Part shown: positions 11,041 through 21,318 of the stretch, one piece after another
How positions within the stretch are numbered: position 1 is the first letter of the stretch
Layout: every line of letters begins with the position of its first letter
Assembly (NCBI RefSeq): GCF_029258205.1
Contig: NZ_JARHZJ010000029.1
Coordinates: 1-55,506 of the forward strand
Length of the DNA stretch: 55,506 nucleotides
Direction: 5' to 3'
DNA from: Clostridium sp.
GTDB lineage: Bacteria; Bacillota; Clostridia; Clostridiales; Clostridiaceae
Position numbers and translations under genes: made by a program
Notes under the pieces: model-generated
What the model was told of the DNA's origin: nothing
Database searches by the model: none
Seen by the model: the letters and a program-made list of their open reading frames with translations, nothing else

Positions 11041-12741
11041 TTATAAGTTATTAAGATTGCTATAAACACCTCCAAGCTTAATAAGTTCTTCATGTGTTCC
11101 TCTCTCTTCTATTCCTTTATCTGTTAATACAACTATCTCATCAGAATTTTTAACTGTTGAAAGCCTATGGGCAACTACAATAGTTGTTCTATCTTTACTT
11201 AATTTTTCTAAAGCTTTTTGTATTTCATATTCTGTAACATTATCTAAAGCAGATGTAGCTTCATCTAATATTAATATTGATGGGTTCTTTAAAAATACTC
11301 TAGCTATTGAAATTCTTTGCTTTTGTCCCCCTGAAAGTTTAACCCCTCTTTCACCTATAAATGTATCATATCCATCTTCTAAATCCATAATAAAATCATG
11401 TAGGCATGCATTTTTAGCTGCTTCTATAACTTCCTCATCTGTAGCATTAGGATTTCCATACATTATATTTTCTTTTATGGTTCCTGTAAATAAAAATACA
11501 TCTTGTTGAACTATACCAATATTCTCTCTTAATGATTTTAAAGTAACAGTACTTATATCAACATCATCAATAAAAATCTGACCACTTTCATAGTCATAGA
11601 ATCTAGGTATAAGATTACATATTGTTGTCTTTCCTCCACCTGATGGACCAACTAAAGCAACCATTTTACCTGCTTCAATATCTAAATTAAAATTCTCTAA
11701 AATACTTTCTTTATTGTCGTATCTGAAAGTAACATCTTTTATTGTAATCTTCCCTTTTACATCTTCAAGTTCCTTTGCATTAGGAATTTCCTTTTCATTT
11801 TCTTCATTCATTATCTCTTCATATCTTTCAAAACCAGACATTCCATTTTGGAACATTTCATTGAAATTTATAAGCTTTCTAATAGGTTGTAAGAACATCT
11901 TTATATATAATAAGTACGCTGCAAAATCTCCTATGTTTATTTTTCCTAAGTAAGTAAAATATCCAGCTGCTATTAAAACTATAAGCTCAAGCATATCTAC
12001 AAGGAAGAACATCCCTGAAAAATACTCAGCCATAGCCTTATAAGCATGTTCTCTAGCTTTTTTGAAAATTCTATTGCTCTTATAGAACTTTTCCATTTCA
12101 TAAGCCTTATTACCAAAAGATTTAGTTACCCTAACTCCTGAAATACTATTTTCTATAGTAGCATTTACTTCACCAGTTTTAATCCTTGTCTCTTTAAATG
12201 CTTTTTTCATTTTATTTCTTTTATGAATAGTATAAAAAAGTAAAAACGGTATTATAGAAAAAGTAATAATTGTTAAAGGCACATTTATTGTGCATAAAAT
12301 TATAAATGATCCTATTAACATAACTAATGATATAAATAAATCTTCTGGACCATGGTGGGCTAATTCTGATATATCTAAGAGATCATTTATTATTCTAGAC
12401 ATAATTACACCAGTTTTGTTATTGTCAAAATACTTATTAGGCATATCCTGTAACTTATTAAATAAGTCTCTTCTCATATCAGCTTGCATTCTAACACCAA
12501 CTACATGCCCCCAATATTGCATAAAATAGTTTAATCCTGCCTTAATCAAGAATATTAGAGTAAGTATAATTGCAAAAGTAAACAATAATTTTATCTGTTT
12601 ATTTGGAATAACATCATTAATTATATTTCTTGTAATCATAGGATAAAATAAGTCACAAGCTGAAACTAAAAATGCCGCTAATAAATCTAAAACAAATAAT
12701 TTTTTATATGGTTTATAATAACGTATAAATCTTTTTAACAT
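11041..12741 (-). CDS. ABC exporter, fused membrane and ATPase domains
   Basis: A 566-aa half-transporter of the MsbA/LmrA/BmrA type. Six transmembrane helices occupy about residues 1-315. The nucleotide-binding domain has Walker A VGPSGGGKTT (about 366), Q-loop QQDVFLF, signature LSGGQKQR (about 465), Walker B ILILDEATSALD and H-loop VVAHRLST. It should act as a homodimer exporting lipids, drugs or peptides; the substrate cannot be read from sequence. It is monocistronic with an AGGAGG site. Confidence 0.9.
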   Translation of the reverse strand: MLKRFIRYYKPYKKLFVLDLLAAFLVSACDLFYPMITRNIINDVIPNKQIKLLFTFAIILTLIFLIKAGLNYFMQYWGHVVGVRMQADMRRDLFNKLQDMPNKYFDNNKTGVIMSRIINDLLDISELAHHGPEDLFISLVMLIGSFIILCTINVPLTIITFSIIPFLLFYTIHKRNKMKKAFKETRIKTGEVNATIENSISGVRVTKSFGNKAYEMEKFYKSNRIFKKAREHAYKAMAEYFSGMFFLVDMLELIVLIAAGYFTYLGKINIGDFAAYLLYIKMFLQPIRKLINFNEMFQNGMSGFERYEEIMNEENEKEIPNAKELEDVKGKITIKDVTFRYDNKESILENFNLDIEAGKMVALVGPSGGGKTTICNLIPRFYDYESGQIFIDDVDISTVTLKSLRENIGIVQQDVFLFTGTIKENIMYGNPNATDEEVIEAAKNACLHDFIMDLEDGYDTFIGERGVKLSGGQKQRISIARVFLKNPSILILDEATSALDNVTEYEIQKALEKLSKDRTTIVVAHRLSTVKNSDEIVVLTDKGIEERGTHEELIKLGGVYSNLNNL

Positions 12742-12847
12742 ATTACCTCCTTTTAATTTTTAAAATTGTTAATTAACACCAATTTTCATTCTTTTAATTA
12801 TAATGAACTTTCTAAATTAAATCAACCAAATAAAATAATTTAAATAA

Positions 12848-12876
12848 AAAGAGATTGATAAATTATCAACCTCTTT
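12848..12876 (-). terminator. Terminator of the crt-hbd operon
   Basis: AAAGAG(a)TTGATAA and TTATCAA(c)CTCTTT form a stem with one internal mismatch. On the minus strand it is followed by TTTTTA, about 105 bp past the hbd stop. Confidence 0.8.
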
Positions 12877-12981
12877 ACCTACATAAATATTTTACCTATA
12901 ATTATACCTCAAAATATTTTAATAATATTAGATTTATATTATAGAAAATCTATATCTTATAAACTTTTTAAATTTTCAATA

Positions 12982-13830
12982 TTATGCGTTGTACTTGTAG
13001 AATCCTCTGCCTGTTTTTCTACCTAACCATCCTGCTCTGACATATTTTCTTAAAAGACTGTGAGCTCTATATTTACTGTCTCCAGTTTCTTTAAATAATA
13101 CATCCATTATAGCTAAGCAAACATCTAATCCTATTAAATCTCCTAAAGCTAAAGGTCCCATTGGATGATTAGCTCCTAATTTCATTGAAGTATCTATATC
13201 TTCAACTGAAGCTATTCCTTCTGCATATATTCCAATAGCTTCGTTTATCATAGGTATAAGTATTCTATTAACTACAAATCCTGGTGCTTCAGCAACTTCT
13301 ACCGGAGTCTTTCCTATAGCTTCTGACATAGCTTTTACTTTGTCAAAAGTTTTTTGTGAAGTAGCCATACCTCTTATTATTTCAACAAGTTTCATTATTG
13401 TTGCAGGATTAAAGAAATGCATCCCTATAACTTTATCAGGTCTGTTTGTAACTGAAGCTACTTCTGTTATTGATAATGAAGATGTATTTGAAGCTAATAT
13501 AGTTTCTTCTTTGCAGATTTTATCTAATTCAGCAAAAATTTGTTTTTTGATTTCCATATTTTCAACTGCAGCTTCTATAACTAAATCACAGTCAGCAGCT
13601 AATCCTAAATCAGTAGTTCCAGTGATTTTTGATAATACTGATTCTTTATCCTCTTCAGTTATTTTTCCTTTAGAAACTAATTTAGTAAGACCTTTATTGA
13701 TTCCAGCTATTCCTCTGTCAACAAACTCGTCTTTGATATCTCTAACTATAACTTCATATCCTTTTTGTGCAAATGCTTGAACTATTCCAGCACCCATTGT
13801 ACCTGCACCAATTACAAAAATCTTTTCCAT
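12982..13830 (-). CDS. hbd: 3-hydroxybutyryl-CoA dehydrogenase
   Basis: A 282-aa enzyme converting acetoacetyl-CoA to 3-hydroxybutyryl-CoA with NAD(P)H in the butyrate pathway. The N-terminal Rossmann fold has [14 protein letters not shown]. The catalytic His-Glu pair sits in GMHFFNPA (His about 138) and LVEIIRG. The C-terminal dimerisation domain has [16 protein letters not shown] and ends [11 protein letters not shown]. It is the last gene of the crt-bcd-etfB-etfA-hbd operon, followed by a terminator. Confidence 0.97.
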   Translation of the reverse strand: MEKIFVIGAGTMGAGIVQAFAQKGYEVIVRDIKDEFVDRGIAGINKGLTKLVSKGKITEEDKESVLSKITGTTDLGLAADCDLVIEAAVENMEIKKQIFAELDKICKEETILASNTSSLSITEVASVTNRPDKVIGMHFFNPATIMKLVEIIRGMATSQKTFDKVKAMSEAIGKTPVEVAEAPGFVVNRILIPMINEAIGIYAEGIASVEDIDTSMKLGANHPMGPLALGDLIGLDVCLAIMDVLFKETGDSKYRAHSLLRKYVRAGWLGRKTGRGFYKYNA

Positions 13831-13935
13831 ATTAAATTCCTCCTAAATCCTCTCTTTAATTATTATTTCCTGATTTAACAGAAAAATCCTATACAATTAA
13901 TTAAAAAATTTTACCCTTTTTATATTATTTATTAA

Positions 13936-14943
13936 TTAAGCTTCTTCTTTCATAGCTTTTAATTGAGCTATGAATTCTGGAATAACTTTATTTACATCTC
14001 CAACTATTGCATAGTCAGCAATCTTCATTATTGGAGCATTAGCATCCTTATTTATAGCTATTATCATATCTGAATCTTGCATACCAGCAGCATGTTGAAT
14101 AGCTCCTGATATACCACAAGCTACATATATATTTGGTCTAACAGTTTTTCCTGTTTGTCCAACTTGGTAATCTTTATCTACCCATCCTTTTTCTACTGCT
14201 GCTCTTGAAGCTGCTATTGATCCATTCATAACTTCTGCTAATTCTTTAAGCATTTTAAAGTTCTCTTCTGAACCAATACCTCTACCACCAGCAACTAATA
14301 TTTTAGCTTCTGATATATCAACAATATCTTTATGTTCTTTAACTATTTCAATAATTTTTGTTCTTATATCATTAGAGTTAAATTTCACTTCAACATTTTC
14401 TAAAGTTGCATCATTTTCTCCTAATGGAAGTTTTTCAAAAACTCCTGGTCTTACTGTAGCCATTTGTGGTCTATGATCTGGGCATACGATTGTAGCCATT
14501 AAGTTACCACCAAAGGCTGGTCTTGTTGCTAATAAATCTCCACTTTCAACATCAACATCTAAAGATGTACAGTCAGCAGTTAATCCTGTTTCTAATCTTG
14601 CAGCAACTCTTGGACCTAAGTCTCTTCCTATGAATGTTGCTCCTATAAAGATTATATTTGGTTTTTTAGCATTAGCTAATTCACATATAGCTTTAGTATA
14701 TCCATCAGTTGTGTAATGTTCTAACTCTTTAGAATCAACAACTAATACTTCATCAGCACCATGTCTTGATAAATCTTCAACTAATTTTTCAACTTTACTT
14801 CCTATTAATAACGCTGTTAATTTTGATCCTAATTTATCAGCTATTTTTCTACCTTCACCTAATAATTCTAATGAAACTTTTTGTAATTTACCTTCTCTTT
14901 GCTCTGCAAAAACCCAAACGCCATTGAAATCTGCTTTATTCAT
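13936..14943 (-). CDS. etfA: Electron transfer flavoprotein alpha subunit
   Basis: A 335-aa protein. The N-terminal ETF domain is followed by the FAD-binding C-terminal domain with the signatures VAGGRGIGSEENF (about 205), VGQTGKTVRPNIYVACGISGAIQH (about 262-285) and INKDANAPIMKIADY. With EtfB it forms the flavoprotein that works with butyryl-CoA dehydrogenase; in clostridia this complex couples crotonyl-CoA reduction to ferredoxin reduction by electron bifurcation. It begins 22 bp after etfB. Confidence 0.97.
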   Translation of the reverse strand: MNKADFNGVWVFAEQREGKLQKVSLELLGEGRKIADKLGSKLTALLIGSKVEKLVEDLSRHGADEVLVVDSKELEHYTTDGYTKAICELANAKKPNIIFIGATFIGRDLGPRVAARLETGLTADCTSLDVDVESGDLLATRPAFGGNLMATIVCPDHRPQMATVRPGVFEKLPLGENDATLENVEVKFNSNDIRTKIIEIVKEHKDIVDISEAKILVAGGRGIGSEENFKMLKELAEVMNGSIAASRAAVEKGWVDKDYQVGQTGKTVRPNIYVACGISGAIQHAAGMQDSDMIIAINKDANAPIMKIADYAIVGDVNKVIPEFIAQLKAMKEEA

Positions 14944-14964
14944 CTTAAATACCTCCTATATTCC

Positions 14965-15744
14965 TTAGATGTAGTGTTTTTCTTTTAATTTGCCTAGTAC
15001 ATAATTAACTGAATCTTTAGGTGATTCTTTAACTATTTCTCCTGCACCTTTAGCTTCTTTAGTCATTGATCTCTTAACTTTTGTTGGAGATCCTTTTAAT
15101 CCCAATTCAGCTTTATCTACATCTATATCATCAGCTGACCATACTAAGATTTCATCATCAGATGTTTCAAATATACTTCTAACATTCATGTATCTTGGCT
15201 CATTTAACTCTTTTATAGCAGTTAAAAGTACTGGAGTCTCAACTTTTATTAATTCATATCCATCTTCTAAAGCTCTATTTACTAATAATCCATCTTCTTC
15301 AACTTTAACATCTTGAACATAAGTTACTTGAGGAATATTTAAATGTTCAGCTATTTCTGGCCCAACTTGTGCAGTATCTCCATCAATAGCTTGTCTTCCT
15401 GCAAATATTATGTCATATTCTAATTTCTTTAATGCTCCAGCTAAAGCCTTTGAAGTAGCTAATGTATCTGCACCTGCAAATGCTCTATCAGTTATAAGAA
15501 TTGCTTTATTAGCTCCCATACACAAAGCTTCTCTTAAAGATAATTTAGCTTGAGGTGGTCCCATACTTAATACAGTTACTTCTGCACCATTATTATCCTT
15601 TAATTGTAATGCAGCTTCTAAAGCATGTTTGTCCTCTGGGTTTATTATTGATGGAACTCCATCTCTTATAAGAGTTCCTGTTTTTGGATCTATTTTAACA
15701 GCTGTTGTATCTGGCACTTGTTTTAAGCAAACTACTATTTTCAT
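14965..15744 (-). CDS. etfB: Electron transfer flavoprotein beta subunit
   Basis: A 259-aa EtfB beginning MKIVVCLKQVPDTTAVKID. It has a typical adenine-nucleotide-binding alpha/beta domain, and AGRQAIDGDTAQVGPEIAEHL (about residues 115-135) is the characteristic beta-subunit motif. It is the partner of EtfA and Bcd in butyryl-CoA formation and lies between bcd and etfA with short gaps. Confidence 0.97.
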   Translation of the reverse strand: MKIVVCLKQVPDTTAVKIDPKTGTLIRDGVPSIINPEDKHALEAALQLKDNNGAEVTVLSMGPPQAKLSLREALCMGANKAILITDRAFAGADTLATSKALAGALKKLEYDIIFAGRQAIDGDTAQVGPEIAEHLNIPQVTYVQDVKVEEDGLLVNRALEDGYELIKVETPVLLTAIKELNEPRYMNVRSIFETSDDEILVWSADDIDVDKAELGLKGSPTKVKRSMTKEAKGAGEIVKESPKDSVNYVLGKLKEKHYI

Positions 15745-15762
15745 CTCAAAGCCCTCCTAAAA

Positions 15763-16902
15763 TTATCTTAATATACTTCCTGCGATAACCATTTTTTGAA
15801 CTTCTGAAGTTCCTTCGTAAATCTCAGTTATCTTAGCATCTCTCATCATTCTTTCTACTGGGTATTCCTTAGTATATCCATACCCACCAAATAATTGAAC
15901 TGCCTTAGTTGTAACTTCCATAGCTACATCTGCAGCGAATAATTTAGCTCTTGCAGCATCTATAGAATATGGTTTACCCTCTTCTTTTAAGCAAGCTGCT
16001 TTATATACTAAAAATCTTGCTGCTTCAATTTTAGTATCCAATTCTGCTACCATCCATTGTAATCCTTGAAATGCAGATAATGATCTACCAAATTGTTTTC
16101 TTTCTTTCATATAAGCAACAGCTTCTTCTAAAGCTCCTTCTGCTATACCTAAGGCTTGAGCAGCTATACCTATTCTACCACCGTCTAAAGTTTTCATTGC
16201 TATTCCAAATCCTTTTCCTTCTCTTCCAATTAAGTTTTCTTTTGGAACAACACAGTTTTCCATGATTAACTCAGTTGTTGAAGAAGCTCGTATACCCATT
16301 TTGTCTTCTAACTTACCAATTGAGAACCCGGGGAAATTCTTTTCAACTATGAAAGCTGAAATCCCTCTTGTACCTTGACTCTTATCAGTCATAGCAAAGA
16401 TTATGAAAATATCTGCAACTCCACCATTTGTTATAAAGATTTTACTTCCGTTTAAGATATAATTATCTCCTTCTAATACGGCTGTAGTTTGTTGTCCTGC
16501 AGCATCTGTACCTGCTCCTGGTTCAGTTAATCCAAAAGCACCTAATTTTTCTCCTTTTGCAAGTGAAGTTAAATATTTTTCCTTTTGAGCTTTAGTACCG
16601 AATTGATCTATTAATGAAGCACATAATGAAGTATGAGCTGAAACTATAACCCCTGTAGTAGCACAAACTTTTGATAACTCTTCAACAGTTAAGATGTAAG
16701 ATAAAGTATCTCCACCAGCTCCTCCATATTCTTTACTAAAAGGAATTCCCATCATTCCTAGTTTAGCCATTTTCTTAACATTTTCCATAGGGAATCTTTC
16801 TGTTACATCTATTTCTGCCGCTATTGGTTTAACTTCATTTTGCGCAAATTCTCTAACCATTTGCTTAACTAATTCTTGTTCTCTTGTTAATTGAAAGTTC
16901 AT
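15763..16902 (-). CDS. bcd: Butyryl-CoA dehydrogenase (short-chain acyl-CoA dehydrogenase)
   Basis: A 379-aa FAD enzyme reducing crotonyl-CoA to butyryl-CoA. Family signatures include GAFGLTEPGAGTDAAG (about 125-140) and GGYGYTKEYPVERMMRDAKITEIYEGTSE (about 335-363); the Glu of YEGTSE is the catalytic base. The start was set at 16902 (MNFQLTREQ) with AAGGAGGG upstream; an in-frame extension to 16926 lacks a good site. It is encoded with etfBA, its electron-transfer partner. Confidence 0.97.
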   Translation of the reverse strand: MNFQLTREQELVKQMVREFAQNEVKPIAAEIDVTERFPMENVKKMAKLGMMGIPFSKEYGGAGGDTLSYILTVEELSKVCATTGVIVSAHTSLCASLIDQFGTKAQKEKYLTSLAKGEKLGAFGLTEPGAGTDAAGQQTTAVLEGDNYILNGSKIFITNGGVADIFIIFAMTDKSQGTRGISAFIVEKNFPGFSIGKLEDKMGIRASSTTELIMENCVVPKENLIGREGKGFGIAMKTLDGGRIGIAAQALGIAEGALEEAVAYMKERKQFGRSLSAFQGLQWMVAELDTKIEAARFLVYKAACLKEEGKPYSIDAARAKLFAADVAMEVTTKAVQLFGGYGYTKEYPVERMMRDAKITEIYEGTSEVQKMVIAGSILR

Positions 16903-16946
16903 TTTAATTACCCTCCTTAAATCCACACAACCATTTTGTTCAAAAA

Positions 16947-17729
16947 TTACTTGTTTTTAAAGTTCTTTTCTCTTCTTTCTATAAAAGCACTCATACCTTC
17001 TTTTTGATCTTCTGTATCAAAACATTTTCCGAAATCCTCAGCTTCTATAACTACCGCTGAATCTATATCAACTTTCATTCCTCTATCAATTGCATCTTTA
17101 CATAACTTAACAGCTATTGGTGCATTAGCAGCTATTTTCTTAGCTATTGACATTGCTTCTTCCATTAAATTCTCTGGTTCAACAACCTTATTTACTAAAC
17201 CAATTTTTAAAGCTTCATCAGCCTTTATCATATCACCTGTATAAATAAGTTCTTTAGCTTTACTAATTCCAACTATTCTTGGTAATCTTTGAGTTCCTCC
17301 AAAACCTGGAGTTATTCCTAATCCAACCTCAGGTTGAGCAAATTTAGCCTTTGTAGTTGCTATTCTTATATCACAAGCCATAGAAATCTCACATCCACCA
17401 CCTAAAGCAAAACCGTTTATAGCGGCAATTACAGGCTTGTTTATTTTTTCTAATCTTCTAAATACTTTATTACCTAAAAGTCCAAATTCTTTACCTTCTT
17501 CTTCATTTAGGTCTTTCATTTCTGATATATCAGCACCTGCAACAAATGATTTATTTCCAGCACCTGTTAAAATAACAACATATATATCATCTTGTTTTTC
17601 TATATGATTTATAGCATTATATAAATCTTTCAAAGTTTCTGAGTTTAGCGCATTTAATGCCTTAGGTCTGTTAATTGTTAAAACCCCAATGTTTCCTTCT
17701 TTTTCAAAGATTACATTATTTAATTCCAT
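16947..17729 (-). CDS. crt: Crotonase (3-hydroxybutyryl-CoA dehydratase)
   Basis: A 260-aa enoyl-CoA hydratase. The oxyanion-hole segments are AGADISEM (about 65) and ALGGGCEISMACDIR (about 105). The catalytic Glu region is FAQPEVGLGITPGFGGTQRL (about 130-150). It dehydrates 3-hydroxybutyryl-CoA to crotonyl-CoA. The start was chosen at 17729 with GGGAGG at correct spacing; the open frame extends to 17753 without support. It is the first gene of the operon, downstream of a Rex operator. Confidence 0.97.
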   Translation of the reverse strand: MELNNVIFEKEGNIGVLTINRPKALNALNSETLKDLYNAINHIEKQDDIYVVILTGAGNKSFVAGADISEMKDLNEEEGKEFGLLGNKVFRRLEKINKPVIAAINGFALGGGCEISMACDIRIATTKAKFAQPEVGLGITPGFGGTQRLPRIVGISKAKELIYTGDMIKADEALKIGLVNKVVEPENLMEEAMSIAKKIAANAPIAVKLCKDAIDRGMKVDIDSAVVIEAEDFGKCFDTEDQKEGMSAFIERREKNFKNK

Positions 17730-17835
17730 TGTATTTCCTCCCTTACATACCATAGCGAATATATGGTTTTAAATAACTAAACAACCATTAATTAATAACT
17801 CAACATTTTCTTTCTATACTTTTTCACAGAAATTA

Positions 17836-17853
17836 TTGTTAATTTTATAACAA
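17836..17853. promoter_or_regulatory. Rex operator upstream of crt
   Basis: TTGTTAATTTTATAACAA matches the clostridial Rex consensus TTGTTAA-N4-TTAACAA with one mismatch. It lies about 107 bp upstream of crt, and rex is the adjacent upstream gene. Repression of the butyrate operon, relieved at high NADH/NAD+, is inferred from the family. Confidence 0.8.
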
Positions 17854-17870
17854 ACAAAAACAAAAAAAAT

Positions 17871-17895
17871 AATTGAAGTACCAAGTACTTCAATT
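17871..17895 (-). terminator. rex terminator
   Basis: AATTGAAGTAC, loop CAA, GTACTTCAATT: an 11-bp perfect stem followed on the minus strand by ATTTTTTTTG. It separates rex from the crt operon. Confidence 0.85.
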
Positions 17896-17989
17896 AAATT
17901 ATAAAACCTAAAAATAGATTTTTCAATATATTTTTGAAAATATATTACTATTTTTCCATATTAATTATTTTTTACAAAATAAATCCAAT

Positions 17990-18628
17990 TTATTTATCAT
18001 CATTATGATTTAAAAGATATACTAAAGTCATCATACTTTCACTTAAATGTACATTCTCCACTCCTATATCTTTTGGTACCTGAAGATCTATAGGAGCAAA
18101 GTTCCATATGCCTTTGATTCCTCCAGCTATAAGATCATCGCATACCTTTTGAGCATTTGTTCTTGGAACACAAATTATACCTATTTCAACATCATTTTCT
18201 TTTACGAAATCTTTTAAATTCTCTACATCTTGTATTTCAACATCTCTTATTTTTATCCCAAACATTCTTGGGTTAGCATCAAAAATACCTTTTAATTTAA
18301 AGCCCAATCTGTTGAAACTACTATAATTTGCAATAGCCTGACCTATGTTACCAGCTCCTATTATAACTGTATTATAGTCTCTTGTAAGTCCTAATATATT
18401 TCCTATATTATTGTATAACTCTTTTACATTATATCCATATCCCTGTTGCCCAAAATCTCCAAAACAATTAAGATCCTGTCTTATTTGAGAAGCAGTAAAT
18501 CCTATTTTTTCACTTAACTCTTTTGAAGATATTCTATCAACATCATTTTCCATCAATTCTTGTAAATATCTGTGGTATTTAGGCAATCTTTTTATAACGG
18601 CCATAGATATGCCTTTTTTCTTTTCCAT
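17990..18628 (-). CDS. rex: Redox-sensing transcriptional repressor Rex
   Basis: A 212-aa regulator. The N-terminal winged helix (about 10-80) contains IGFTASQIRQDLNCFGDFGQQGYGYNV, the typical Rex DNA-recognition segment. The Rossmann domain has VIIGAGNIGQAIANY (about 90) and binds NADH or NAD+. The start was moved to 18628 (MEKKKGIS), where GAGGTG precedes; the frame extends to 18703 without a site. It is next to the crt-hbd operon, a well-known Rex target in clostridia. Confidence 0.96.
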   Translation of the reverse strand: MEKKKGISMAVIKRLPKYHRYLQELMENDVDRISSKELSEKIGFTASQIRQDLNCFGDFGQQGYGYNVKELYNNIGNILGLTRDYNTVIIGAGNIGQAIANYSSFNRLGFKLKGIFDANPRMFGIKIRDVEIQDVENLKDFVKENDVEIGIICVPRTNAQKVCDDLIAGGIKGIWNFAPIDLQVPKDIGVENVHLSESMMTLVYLLNHNDDK

Positions 18629-18703
18629 TTTAATAGCACCTCTTTCTAAAATTTTTTCTTTTTTTAAAAAGTAATTACTTTTTAGATTGTATTTTAAAAT
18701 CAA

Positions 18704-19090
18704 ATGATAAAATTACAAATTTAACCTTCTAAAATATTACCATATCCCAAAAAGTTTGTCTATATTTTAACATTCTTTTGGTCTAACTATCAAAAATATA
18801 TGTATTAAAGTGTATTTTTTACATTTAATTGCATTTTTTATATTCTACAATTAATACTATTAAATTTTTACCATTATATTATAACTTTATAATAAATTTT
18901 TGCAAAAAAAATAAGGCTTGTGTGGCTAAAACCCTACATGCACACAAGCCTATTTAAACATTTAATAATGTTTAATATAAAAGTTTAAGGGAATTATTTA
19001 CAATCTATACCCTATGCCTGAAAGTATTCTTACCATATTAAGATAGCAAAAAAACTACATTCTGTCAACAACATTAGACAATTTTCACAT
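18704..19090. other. Intergenic region between rex and the metal ATPase gene
   Basis: 387 bp without a plausible gene. It contains the metal ATPase terminator at 18915-18950 and presumably the rex promoter near 18720-18800. I see no riboswitch or other structured element. Confidence 0.6.
18915..18950 (-). terminator. Terminator of the metal-efflux operon
   Basis: GGCTTGTGTG and CACACAAGCC form a perfect 10-bp stem, followed on the minus strand by TTATTTTTTTTG. Confidence 0.85.
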
Positions 19091-21304
19091 CTATAAATTT
19101 CTATTTTTTAATATTCTGCTTGAGTTTATTACTGCTATTAAGGTTACACCTACATCTCCAAATACAGCTTCCCACATATTAGCCATTCCTAAAGCACCAA
19201 ATATTAATATTATAATTTTAACACCTAAAGCAAAAATTATATTTTGCCATACAATTTTATTTGTTTTCTTCGCTATTTTTATTGCTTTTATTATCTTACT
19301 TGGTTTATCATCCATTATTACCACATCTGCTGCCTCTATTGCTGCATCTGATCCAACTCCCCCCATAGCTATTCCTATATCTGCTCTAGCTAATACAGGA
19401 GCATCGTTAATTCCATCTCCAACAAAAACAACTTTTTTGTCTTTACTCTTATTTTCAAATATTTGCTCTAATTTTTCAACCTTATTTTGCGGTAATAAAC
19501 TACAATATGCTTTATCTAGACCTAATTCTTTAGCAACACTATCTCCAACTTTCTCATTATCACCAGTTAGCATAATTGTTTGCTTAACTCCTATTTCTTT
19601 TAATCCACTTATAGCTTCTTTAGAATCTTCTTTTATTTCATCTGAAATAACTATATATCCTAACTCAATCTTTTCATTTGCTAAATAAACAACAGTACCT
19701 ATTTCATTAATTAGAGTAATCTTTATATTAAACATATCCATTAACTTTGAGTTACCTGCTAAGAATGTTTCTCCATTAATGTCTACTTTTATTCCTTTTC
19801 CTGAAATCTCTTCATAATTTGAAATTAAAGCTTTATTAATTTCATCATTAAATTCACTTACTATAGATTTAGCAATTGGATGATTTGAGTAATATTCAGC
19901 ATAAGCTCCTAATTTTAATAATTCTTCATTGGTTAATTTGCTTGTGCTCTCTGATTTTTTAACTTTAAATGTACCTTTTGTTAGTGTTCCCGTTTTATCA
20001 AAAACTATACTCTCCACATTATTTAGCGCCTCTAAATAGTTACTTCCTTTTATTAAAATACCATTTTTAGAAGCTAAACCAATTCCAGCAAAATATCCAA
20101 GTGGTATTGATACTACTAAAGCACATGGACATGAAACAACTAAAAATATTAAGGCTCTTGAAATCCATTGCGAGAAACTTTCTCCACTTATTACCAAAGG
20201 AGGAATAATTGCAAGGGCTAAAGCAGAGAATACAACTACTGGTGTATAATATCTTGCAAACTTAGTTATAAATTTCTCTGTTGGTGATTTTTTGTTTCCT
20301 GCATTTTCAACTAAATCTAATATTTTAGAAACTGTAGATTCTCCAAAACTTTTTGTTACTTTTATTTTTAATAATCCACTTTTATTTATTGATCCTGCTA
20401 ATACATCGTCTTTTGCCTGAACTTCTTTTGGTAAAGATTCTCCTGTTAATGCAGATACATCAAGAGTTGCTTCTCCTGATAAAACTACTCCATCTAGAGG
20501 AACTTTTTCTCCTGCTCTTACTACTATTATTGATCCTACATTAACACTTTCTGGAGATACTCTTTTTTCCTCTCCATTAAGAGTGATTAAGTTGGCAAAG
20601 TCTGGCCTTATATTCATTAAATCAGATATTGATTTTCTTGACTTATTTACAGCATAATCTTGGAACATTTCTCCTACTTCATAGAAAAGCATGACTGCTA
20701 CCCCTTCTGGAAACTCTCCTATAGCAAAGGCTCCAATTGTAGCTATAGCCATCAAGAAGTTTTCATCAAATACTTGTCCTCTTAAAATATTTTTAAATGC
20801 TCTTAAAAGAACTTCTCCTCCAGCTATAATATAAGCTACTCCAAATATAATAAACTCATACATTTTATCTAAATTAACTATCATTCCTATTATAAATAGA
20901 GCTAAAGCTATACCTAATCTAAAAAGTTCTTTCTTTTCTACTCCTAAATTACTTCCTCCATGATTATGAGAATGTCCATGTTCATGAGAATGACTCTCTT
21001 CATTATTGTGTTTATGTGATTGTCCATCTCCACAACATCCATCATTACATGTATTAGATGAAGATTTCACTCTATTTTTATCCTTTAGAACTTTAACATC
21101 TGGCTCTAAATTTAAAACTATTTTTTTAACTTTCTCTTCTAACTCTTCTTCTGAAACACTTTCTTTAGGAGTTATCAATAAAAGTTTTGTTGAAAAATTA
21201 AGGACAGCTTCATCAACATCAGTAAGTTTATTAACTTTATCTTCAATTTTACCAGCACAGTTTGCACAATTTAATCCTTCTAAATAAAGTTTTATATCTT
21301 TCAT
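19091..21304 (-). CDS. cadA: Zinc/cadmium-type heavy-metal P1B-ATPase
   Basis: A 737-aa efflux ATPase. The N-terminal HMA domain carries GLNCANC (about residue 13). A Cys/His-rich linker at about 87-122 holds CNDGCCGDG and alternating His residues. After the first helices come TGES (about 289), the metal-site motif CPC in helix 6 (about 390), phosphorylation motif DKTGT (about 435), the HP motif HPIAKS and GDGIND (about 640). CPC with a His-rich linker fits Zn2+/Cd2+/Pb2+ export (CadA/ZntA) rather than Cu+. It lies 14 bp after an ArsR-family repressor and is probably co-transcribed with it. Confidence 0.93.
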   Translation of the reverse strand: MKDIKLYLEGLNCANCAGKIEDKVNKLTDVDEAVLNFSTKLLLITPKESVSEEELEEKVKKIVLNLEPDVKVLKDKNRVKSSSNTCNDGCCGDGQSHKHNNEESHSHEHGHSHNHGGSNLGVEKKELFRLGIALALFIIGMIVNLDKMYEFIIFGVAYIIAGGEVLLRAFKNILRGQVFDENFLMAIATIGAFAIGEFPEGVAVMLFYEVGEMFQDYAVNKSRKSISDLMNIRPDFANLITLNGEEKRVSPESVNVGSIIVVRAGEKVPLDGVVLSGEATLDVSALTGESLPKEVQAKDDVLAGSINKSGLLKIKVTKSFGESTVSKILDLVENAGNKKSPTEKFITKFARYYTPVVVFSALALAIIPPLVISGESFSQWISRALIFLVVSCPCALVVSIPLGYFAGIGLASKNGILIKGSNYLEALNNVESIVFDKTGTLTKGTFKVKKSESTSKLTNEELLKLGAYAEYYSNHPIAKSIVSEFNDEINKALISNYEEISGKGIKVDINGETFLAGNSKLMDMFNIKITLINEIGTVVYLANEKIELGYIVISDEIKEDSKEAISGLKEIGVKQTIMLTGDNEKVGDSVAKELGLDKAYCSLLPQNKVEKLEQIFENKSKDKKVVFVGDGINDAPVLARADIGIAMGGVGSDAAIEAADVVIMDDKPSKIIKAIKIAKKTNKIVWQNIIFALGVKIIILIFGALGMANMWEAVFGDVGVTLIAVINSSRILKNRNL

Positions 21305-21318
21305 GACTAATATCTCCT

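Noticed and set aside
19091-21304. Copper-exporting ATPase (CopA)
   Set aside because: The His/Cys-rich linker and adjacent CadC-like repressor with an ELCVCD-type motif point to Zn/Cd; a copper assignment would need a CsoR or CopY partner.
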